Shown: positions 55,431 through 64,000 of the stretch, in pieces
Layout of the letters: the number at the start of each line of letters is the position of its first letter
Position numbering within the stretch: position 1 is the stretch's first letter
Assembly: GCA_019914945.1 (NCBI GenBank)
Contig: CM034107.1
Location: 10,850,001-10,914,000, forward strand
Length of the DNA stretch: 64,000 bases
From: Typha latifolia
Lineage: Eukaryota > Streptophyta > Magnoliopsida > Poales > Typhaceae
Direction of reading: 5' to 3'
Translations under genes and position numbers: made by a program
Notes under the pieces: generated by a model
The model's input: only the letters and a program-made list of their open reading frames with translations
Database searches by the model: none
What the model was told of the DNA's origin: nothing

Positions 55431-58400
55431 ATGGCTGGACAAAATCTGATGGTAGAACCGGGTCTGAAGGAGGAGGACATTATGAGAATGTTGTTCGGGA
55501 AGAAGATCATGGAATTGGCCGAAGACGGATTTGAGTACTCTAGCGAAGAAAGAGAAATATTCAAGGAGGTTTTCTGTCGATATGGTGTTGAAGATAGATT
55601 CGATAGCTCTTCTGCATCAGGGGCCGCCGGCTGTGTGTTAGAAGGTGGGAAGCAAACCAAAATGCCGATAACGAGCAACGGCACTTGCAAAAATTTGGTC
55701 CTGACAAATCTCCCTTCAGAGAAGAATTCATTTGGGGAGTTCTCGATTGAGCATTTGAATGGTATCAGTGATCTAAGAAATAGTGCGTCAAACTCTCATC
55801 AACAAGTGCCGTGCCACATAGTTGAATCTTTTGGACAGGGCTTCTTATCCAGCTTTCATATGTTCTGCAGACGGGGAAAAAGTGATGGTATCAATTCAAA
55901 AGTTACAAGTAACTGCAAACAGATGAAGAATTATAGTGTTTCTGTAGATACTATGTCTGATATTTCTACTGACTCCCAGGAGAGCAATGCTTCCGAATTT
56001 CTGGTGTCACATACACCTCCTTCTCCAGAAAGGGTACCTCAAATGGGAAAATCTGAAGCTTATAAAATTCTGGATCTAGAGGCATTTGATGTTGCACAGA
56101 AGAGGGCGCTCTTTAAGGATCTTCCAAACCGTCTTCGGTCACATGCACATCATCTTTTGATAAGTGCTGGCTGGAAAATTGGGTGCAACAAAAGGAAAGG
56201 TGAGACTAAGAGAGATTACGTTTACCGACCGCCTGAAGAAGGGCCTCTGCTATATTCACTCCCCCGAGCTTGGTTATCCTTTGGCAAGTGGTTATTTGTT
56301 GATGCTTCTCGCTCAGAAAGGGAAGAAAATGCAAGACAGTGGTTCAATGTTGATGAATTTTGGTGTGACTTGATGGATACAGTAACCTACATTGAAGAGG
56401 AAATTCAGTGTTCAGATAACTCTCTGTCTGCTTTACTCCGATGGCAGCTTCTTGATCCGTTCATGGCTGTAGTGTGCATTGATAAAAAGGTCGGAGTTCT
56501 AAGAGGGGGAATTGCATTAAAAGCTGTGAATAGTAAAACAAGTATCCTTAGTGCTGCTGAGAGAGTGATTTTGAGCTCAAGTAGTGTTAGCAGAGTTCAT
56601 CATAAGCACGCAAGATCCTGTACACATTTGCCTCCGCAGTCCAAGCGAAGTCTCCTGCCACTTCTTGCATCTGATAGCGAGTCTGAGATGCCTGGAAATT
56701 CTTGCAACCAGAGAGCAGATCCAAGAAACAGTTTACAGAAAGTGGATCGTAAATCTTCTCGTAGTATTGATACACAGAATAGAAGCATCAGAAGCCTTGC
56801 TAGGCGCATAGGAAGAGGTCTCTATATTTCACGGGATCTTCATAATGTGGACTCCAAGACCACAAGTGGGCATAACAAGATGAATGAGTTTAAGGATAAA
56901 TTATCTCAGGGAAATGTTTACCTGGATAAGTATATGGAAAGTCCAATTTCCAGAGTCAAATTATCTTCTTGTTCTTCTAAGAAGATGCTGATAGGAGGTT
57001 GTTGGCCATCTGTAGAATCAAAATTAGACCGCCAGATGCCGGTGTGTTACCCTAAAGAGAAGAAACTAAAACAAGAAAGGAGCATATTTTCTGAGAAAAG
57101 GAATTCTGTTTATTTAGATAGAATGGATTGCTCTGCAAAAAAGGCAGCGGACAAAGGACTAGCATCCTCTGTTTCTCAAGGAGACAGTGGCAGTATTGTT
57201 TTTCATATGAAAGGAGGAGATACGATTTCTAGTGCTTCAGAATCTCCGGAGCTTCAGCAGAGCAAGTTACAGGAAGTTATACAACCAAGAAGGGTGATTT
57301 CTGGATCTGCTGAAAGCTTGTTGGCAGTAAATCAGATGCGTGAACATCTGATGCCAGAACAGCAAGTATTATTTCTCTATCCTGGGTATGGAACTCTGTG
57401 TTCTAACACAAATGCTAGCTGTGATCAAGAGGTGATTGGTCACCTCAATGTACCTAATGTGATCACGGAAATAAATCCACAGCAGGATGTACGATCCTTA
57501 GTTTGTCAGGCAACCCTCAACCAAGGAGTCTTAGTTTTTGGTATAGATAGTAGTTGTGTGCAAACTCTGGAATCTCCATATTACTGGGAAATGTTCAATG
57601 TAGTAAAGGTACAACCTGAGGTAGCTAGAGATCTTGTGGCTCCAAGCATCTCAATGTTGTCTGGAAATCATAAAGAAACAAGAACTGAAGCTCCTAATTC
57701 TGAAAGAAAGCGAAAATCTGCATCTGCTACAAAGACAAATCCACATAAGAGGTCTAAGAAGATATCGGATATTGAAGAGACAAAAGGAAACGAGAAACAT
57801 ATAATAACAAATCTACCTAATGGAAGGTGCAGAGAACTTGGTCTTTGTATGAGTGATAAGATTGATAATGATCCTGACTTTTCAAGTCACCTGGAAGAAG
57901 GCTGTTTTTTGAGACCAGAACCAACTTCAGACTGTTCAAAGCATTTGGTAAGACTTGGCGAGCAGACCAGTGGTGTTGGAGAACAGACCAGTAAGGGGCA
58001 TGCATCTTCTATGCAGGAAGTTTGTTTTGGAACAATTTCTGGTAAAAAGCCTGCAAAATCAGCTAAACAAAATTGTAAGGAAGCTATAAGTGAAAAATCC
58101 ATTACTTTGGAGGAGGAACTGCATGGTACATCCTGGAAATTAAATGAAGATGGAAAATATATATATCATACTGAGGATAGTCCAACAGAAATAAGCTCCA
58201 AGGCACTGCCCTCTATTCATTTCCCCCCTTGTAGAAAATCATCCAACTCCCCAAATGTCCACTCCCAGTACTATGATTCTAACAGACCTGTTGACAGTTT
58301 ACATAATGTTAAGAATTTTCCAAATTTTTTTGGTGAGAACAACCAAGTTGTAGATTCAGTTATTGCAGGAGATGAGCCTCAAGAATTGCAGTCAAATAAA

Positions 58401-61400
58401 GAAGGTATGATGCCAAATATACTTGAACTCCAAAAGCAAAACAAGAGAATGCATGAGCATCCTTTTGATGATGATGATCTTCTGATTTCTGCTATACTAA
58501 AGAATAAGATTTTCCACTCTATAGCTAATGCTACGCAAACAAAGGTATCCACAGATACTTTCAAAAAGTTCAAAAGAAAGAGAGGTCATAAATTGCTTCC
58601 AGGAAATTCTGGGAGAAGCCGTAAGAATTTTTTTGATGGGAAGCGGTTCCCCATAAGAACAAGAACGGTGTTGTGCAAGCTGATTGAGGTGGGTGCTTTA
58701 TCTGTGAACAATATTCTTCAATATCGGAGCCTTAAGGACAACAATGTGTTAAAAGATGGAAGGATAACCAGGAGAGGAGTTTTCTGTAGGTGCTGCCAGA
58801 AGATCCTTACTATGTCGGACTTCAAGGTTCATTCAGGTTTTGATCTAGACACACCCTCTTTGAATCTTTTCCTTGGCTCTGGTAAGCCATACACCGTCTG
58901 CCAGCTCCAGGCATGGTCTCTTGAGTACAAGGCGAGAAAAGGTCCTATACAAGTGATGGGAGCTGATGCAGATCAAAATGATGATAGTTGTAGACTATGT
59001 GGTGATGGTGGTGAACTAATATGCTGTGATAACTGCCCCTCTTCTTATCATAAAGCATGTTTGTCATTTCAGGTCTGCTATATGCTAAATCATCCTCTGT
59101 TTTGGTTCTTCAGCATGTAATAATCTTACAAGATGCTGCTTGTCGTTAATCAATTCTTCTGGATCAGTTATAATTTTGCAGTGCTTAGATAATGGTTTTA
59201 TCTCTTTGGAGTTCAGATAAAAACTGTGCATGTGTCATCCTAGTGTCAGTTTAGCTTCAAAAAGGCCATGGTAATCAATAAAAATAATGTTAGGGCCACC
59301 AAAGGTTATTTTTATCTTCTAATATATACTTCAAGGTTTCCATCTGGTTCATATTAATCAGTAAACCACCGGGTTTCCTTTTCTGCTGTTCAGCTGAATT
59401 GCTTTATGTCCTCTCAATAGCTCTTTTGACATTTAGAATAGAATAGTTGGGCTATGTCAACATTAGATGTGATCAATTAATTGGTCTTCAAATTTTTGTG
59501 ACATCATTTTAAGCACCACTTCTCCATCCCAAACCATTAATGAGCAAAAGAGGGAAGTTCTGATTTCAGAGCATTACGATTTAATTGATGGGATGAGAAT
59601 CTTGAATCAAACTGATTAATATATGGTATGTCAAAACCATATTGCATGGCAGATTGATAACTGCTTCTTTTTTTTACATTATAACACAGATTTGCATACT
59701 ATGCATCAATCTTTTAGTATGATTTAAGGTTTTATAAATTAACTGTATTTGAATATATGCTTTCATGAATTCCATCAATTTCTGAATTTCTTTGATTGCC
59801 ATAGAATTTCTGAAGATTTCCTAGTATGTTCCTCAATTTATTTGGTCAATGAATGTTTTAACCTTATTTAGGGCTATTATCTAATGGTTTGCACTATGAT
59901 AAGTTCTTAAGTATGACAAGCATTTTCTTTTGCTTCAGGAAATTCCAGAAGGCAGCTGGTATTGTCCTAGTTGCACTTGTGAATCTTGCGGGGATGTGAT
60001 TAAGGCAAAGGATATCTCAAGCTCAATGGCTGATTTAGAATGCTCGCAATGTGAATCTAAATGTAATCTTTTTCTCTTTAGCCCAATAATTAGCTAATCA
60101 GTGCGTCATTGTGCTGGTTTCCCTAATAGTTATGACATATATCCTATATCTTTTTGCCTTTACCTGTGAGGATCGGTAACCTTGTCATTACAAGTTTACA
60201 ACTGCACAATCAGCACTATAAATGGAGGTCGCTTAGTCCATTCATGCAATTTTACTGGGAAATGAATGACATAGATGCCAGGGTCTGTGATCAGTTCAGT
60301 TTCAATTCCTTGCTATAATCCAGATTGGTAATTACTGCAGCCATGAAGTAGTACTTGCATCTGATTATTAAATTTGTTTTGCTGCTAGTCATTATTCCGA
60401 TGTGACTTTCTCTAAATCTTCTCTACTCCGAGGTCACTTAATGTACCCTTATGTTGTCTATGCAAGTAAGAAATGCTGGAAAATGTAAAGAACCACTTGT
60501 TATGGCATAGTTGTGTTTAAGAGCCCAGTTATTGTCAGTGTTTTCAATCTTAAGTATGTTGGCAAGTAGGCGCTTGGCAAAGGTAAGGCCATCGTTGGTT
60601 TGATGGTAGCATAGTATTTAAAAGGAATAATATCTTTTGGTATGCCAACATTTTCCTGACGTTTCACATAAAATGATTACAACAACAACAGTAACAACAA
60701 GGACGACAACCAAGGTAAATGACTTAACCACTTAATTCCTCTTCCTTAGATATCACTGAGTTTTGCTGTTATATTCTCAAGGAGAACACAATATTTCTTG
60801 GTTTATAAACTTGATCATGTCTTTTTAACTTTTCCTCTTAATATTAATAAATAATGTGATTAGAACACTAATCTGCACTCTGATGGTTAGCAGTTCTCCA
60901 TTTACTCTTTCAGAAGAGGGCTTAGATACCTTGGTCTCAACCTATATTGTTATCTCTGTTGCTTTGCTTTCATTTTCATTTTGTTACTTTTTGCTGTTGT
61001 CACTTCATGACAGATCATGTCAAATGCATAAACAACAAGACTGCATGTAACGGAGGCGAGGGATCTGATATTTGGTTTTGTCGAAGAGAATGTCAGCAGG
61101 TACTTTTCATTAAACAGAATTAGCTCGTATTATATTAAAATACTTGATTTATTGGAATAGGAAGCTTCTCAATAATGAACAAGTCTGAATAATGATAATC
61201 TTAGGCATCTGCTTAGCATATTTTAGAGGAGTGTAATGGTAAAGCTTGCCATTACACATCATGTGGTCTAAGGGTGGAGTGACCACAACATCCTCTCAAG
61301 CAAAAGAATCCATACATCTTGCCCTCCCCAGATTCTGACACTAGGGGCCTCATGCACCATCACTCTTATATTGCTAATTAAAGAGGTGAGATGCATCAGT

Positions 61401-63529
61401 ACATAAAAGAGTTGATTTTACCATTAAAAATATTCTACTCTAAAAGGTTATGCGCCAACTTGTCACATGGAAAGTTTAGGAAGTTCTCAACACAAGAACA
61501 AGCACAGTTCACATATAGCTACTTGTCTACGTTTCCTTCAGATGATCCATACTGTTTTCTTCCTGCACTTAGTACTGTAGTACATGTTGCAAAATCTGTA
61601 GTAATTGCTTGTATTCTTTGTCCACCTGAAGGAGCTTTCTTTTTTCTGGTGCTAGCAGGTTTACTTGGGATTGCGCTCTCATGTTGGGGTGACAAAATGT
61701 CTTGCTGATGGATTTTGTTATAGCATTCTTAGATGTAATCATGGTGATCAAAAGCTTCACACCGCAGAAAAAGTTGCAGTTCAGGCAGAGTGCAACATTA
61801 AATTATCAATTGCCTTGAGTATCATTGAAGAATGCTTTCTCCCAATCATAAATCCAAGAACAGGGATTGACATGATCCCTCATGTCCTATACAATTGGGG
61901 GTGAGGATTCACCCTATTCTTATTTCATAAATCCCTAATTTAGAATTTATTTTTACTTCTTAATGCGTGAAATAATATGTCATCCATTTTGATGACTCAA
62001 TCTGCTAACCGAAGAACATGTGGAATCACATGTTCTTGAGCTGCATTCCTGGCATTTGTGCAACTTTTGATGTTGCCATCTTTTTCTCTTGCATCCATCA
62101 ACAGATATTTTTTCACATGATGAATGCACATAAACCTTGTTTAGCATAATAATCGTGTTAACTTGAGGGCCAGGTAGACATCAGTAGATTCATATGTACC
62201 ATCCTTTCTGAAATTTCATCTCAGATTCCCACTTTAGGACACAATGGTACTTGGTCCTTTAACAAGCAAATTCAGGTATTAATTATCTCGTCACTCTCTA
62301 GAATACAAAATGAATATATGAATCAAGTCTTCTTGTTGCCTTGTTGGTTTTCAGAAGTTCGTTTTTCGGAAGTTCAGTGAGTTATTAGATCAGCTTATAG
62401 GGATTACAATGATGAATGGTAGCAGATACACATGTAACATATTTCCATATTACTGCCTCAAAGTTCTCATTGCTTAGCAAGATAACGAAGTAATATTAAA
62501 TCTCTTTCAACTGTAACTTGTGCACTGGTCTTCCTATTTCTTCTACATGATTCAAAGAGTTGTTCATTGATTTGATAAATTTCTCTTTTTTTTCCCCTTT
62601 ATTTACTCTTTTCTGTTTTTCTTGACTTGTTATTGAATTCTGAACACTGGAACATTTCAAAGTGCTATTTTGGATCTCAGGTCCAAGTCCAACATTGCAC
62701 ATTTCAATTATAAGGGGTTCTACACAATGGTACTGGAAAAGAATGATGAGATTATATCTGTTGCATCAATCAGGTATTACTTGAAGGGAAACTTCATGTT
62801 TTCATATCCATTGTCAAATGAGTTTCTTGTTAGTAGATATCATACGGTGCGTTGGTTGACAACTTATCTGCCATAGTATTGAGGAGTTCCTTATTTTTGG
62901 GGTTAATGTGCTCTACTTCTCAATATGGTTTCTAGTGAATGGTCTCATTCTTTATTTCGACAAAAGATTATCAAACAGAATCACTGGAATCCAAAAAATT
63001 TCAAGACTTTCATACACTTTGAATCTTGGACAAGTTTAAAGGTCCCAAATAGCATACCTGAGGATAAAATCTGGCTGAGCTGAGAGTTAAAGCATTCTGA
63101 AATCTTCCAAAGGATGGTAGAGAACCCCAGTAAACAATTATCAACCATCTAGTAAGGCAGTGTCAACCCGATAGGATCTGCTGACCAAGCTTTCCCCCTG
63201 CCAAGCCAATTTGCAACATGCTGAACTTGCTTAGTGTTGGCATGTTCTATGCTGTGGCAAGTGCCATCTCTGTGAACCAGAAATATGTTTGTGAAATATC
63301 AAGTATATCTGTGATTGTTTTTCCCTCCTTTCTGCAAAATCTAGGAAAATATCATGCATAGTATCAGAATTTTGATGGTCATTGATTCGAAAGAATTAAA
63401 GCTTAAACATAACCTAACTTTTTTAATAGGGTGCATGGAGTTACTGTTGCAGAGATGCCTCTCATTGCTACTTGTATTGAGTACCGTCGGCAAGGAATGT
63501 GCAGACTCCTCGTGGGTGCAATTGAAGAG
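55431..63529 (+). CDS. IDM1-like PHD-finger GNAT acetyltransferase (partial at window end)
   Basis: Visible exons: 55431-59072, 59939-60062, 61014-61099, 61659-61900, 62681-62773, 63430-63529; in frame, GT-AG, 1,429 codons so far, more exons beyond the window. Exon 1 encodes 1,214 residues: a conserved head (EEDIMRMLFGKKIMELAEDG); a domain at about 208-290 (LPNRLRSHAHHLLISAGWKI, YVYRPPEEGPLLYSLPRAW) like the MBD-like part of IDM1; a disordered middle with a nuclear signal (SERKRKSASATKTNPHKRSK); and a TIFY-like block at about 1073-1137. PHD finger 1 (CRLCGDGGELICCDNCPSSYH, then WYCPSC) crosses the exon 1-2 border; a second Cys/His finger follows (CESCGD, CSQCESKYHVKC, WFCRREC). The GNAT fold shows YRRQGMCRLLVGAIEE, the acetyl-CoA loop. 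Arabidopsis IDM1/ROS4 acetylates histone H3 to guide DNA demethylation. This may be IDM1 or one of its larger paralogues. Confidence 0.85.
61226..61365 (+). mobile_element. Degraded Au-type SINE in an intron
   Basis: In order it has AATGGTAAAGCTTGCCATT (box A region), GTGGTC, CCTCTCAAGCAAAAG, CATACATCTTGCCCTCCCC, and GGGGCCTCATGCACC. These match, from memory, the order of blocks in the Au SINE family of flowering plants (TGGTAAAGCTTGCC, CCTCTTGCAAAAGC, CCTTCCCCGGACCC, GGGAGC-TGTGCACC). It lies in the intron at 61100-61658 of the IDM1-like gene and is heavily diverged. Confidence 0.65.
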
Positions 63530-64000
63530 GTAATTAGCAAGATATTATTTTATTTTCTTGTTCTATGCTCATGTAATGGTTTTTTTTCTTGGTTTAACAT
63601 TCTCTTAGTGACTTCCCAATTCTTTGCCCTTTTATGGGGTCCTTATTGCCATGCTTTTAACTTGAGATGGTTTACATATGCCTTTTAATTTGAGATGTCC
63701 TTCAAGACGACAAGTTGGCATTCATGAGATCTGATATTCTCTGTACGCGCATTAGAGTTAATCATTCATTCAATATTAATCACATCATACCTCACTTCTC
63801 TTTTCATAATTATTGTGCATGAAAACAATAGATCCCTAATGATTGCTAAAATTCAGTTATATAATGTTTCATGGATGTTATTTTATTATGGTAGATTTAA
63901 GTATGAAAGAAAATAGATTGCTTAGTGCGAAAGAATTTCATGGAATTGAGTGGTTGCTTGGTTGAGTTTGTTTGTTTTCCAATTGGAGCATAGTTGAGAT

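Noticed and set aside
1..64000. CRISPR arrays, prokaryotic operons or organelle DNA inserts
   Set aside because: No regularly spaced repeats with unique spacers and no ribosome-binding operon layout; genes are spliced nuclear plant genes. No recognisable plastid or mitochondrial gene fragment was seen.

Overview
The window is nuclear DNA of a flowering plant. It has long AT-rich intergenic stretches, many GA/CT, TA and AAT microsatellites, intron-rich genes with GT-AG borders, and plant-only families (FAR1-related, ZF-HD, LEA, plastid NFU). The strong GC fall from the first to the later exons of OGG1, and GC-rich single-exon genes such as the ZHD gene, suggest a monocot. The species cannot be fixed from sequence alone. 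I saw no rRNA, intact tRNA gene, CRISPR array or viral gene.

Layout: 1-169, start of a secreted proline-rich protein (minus, cut by the window edge). 2291-6300, 8-oxoguanine DNA glycosylase OGG1 (plus, 3 exons). 6989-7555, small DUF688-type protein (plus). 9995-12391, single-exon FAR1-related (FRS) protein with two FAR1 domains (plus). 14735-15514, zinc-finger homeodomain (ZHD) factor (minus). 17780-18563, probable solo LTR carrying an unusual palindrome array. 22044-24112, 95-residue membrane protein (plus, 3 exons). 28877-29917, BPS1/ROH1-like protein (plus, 2 exons). 32176-32331, 51-residue membrane microprotein (plus). 33275-37072, plastid Fe-S scaffold NFU2-like (minus, 4 exons). 37533-39145, LEA-TMEM205 protein (minus, 2 exons). 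40846-45794, CDKAL1-type tRNA methylthiotransferase (plus, 11 exons). 47362-52533, transmembrane nine protein TMN1-like (plus, 12 exons). 55431 to beyond the end, IDM1-like PHD-finger/GNAT acetyltransferase (plus, 6 exons visible).

The genes do not form one pathway. They are a typical mix of plant housekeeping genes (base-excision repair, Fe-S cluster assembly, tRNA t6A thiolation, endomembrane trafficking) and regulatory genes (FRS, ZHD, IDM1-like). OGG1 and the IDM1-like protein both relate to genome or epigenome maintenance but lie more than 50 kb apart. NFU2 depends on the same Fe-S chemistry that the methylthiotransferase uses as cofactor, but NFU2 is plastid-directed and the other is not, so no direct link is implied.

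No clearly new multi-gene system was found. The observations most worth a second look are non-coding or structural: an intronic RNA-type hairpin in the TMN1-like gene, a five-unit array of paired TTCGAA palindromes inside a probable solo LTR, a non-autonomous hAT element with 8-bp target duplication in the CDKAL1 intron, a tRNA-derived SINE and an Au-type SINE relic, a GC-AG intron, an 18-nt exon, the internally duplicated FAR1 domain, and the ABRE cluster in front of the LEA gene. Splice sites were placed by reading frame and family similarity and have not been tested against transcripts.
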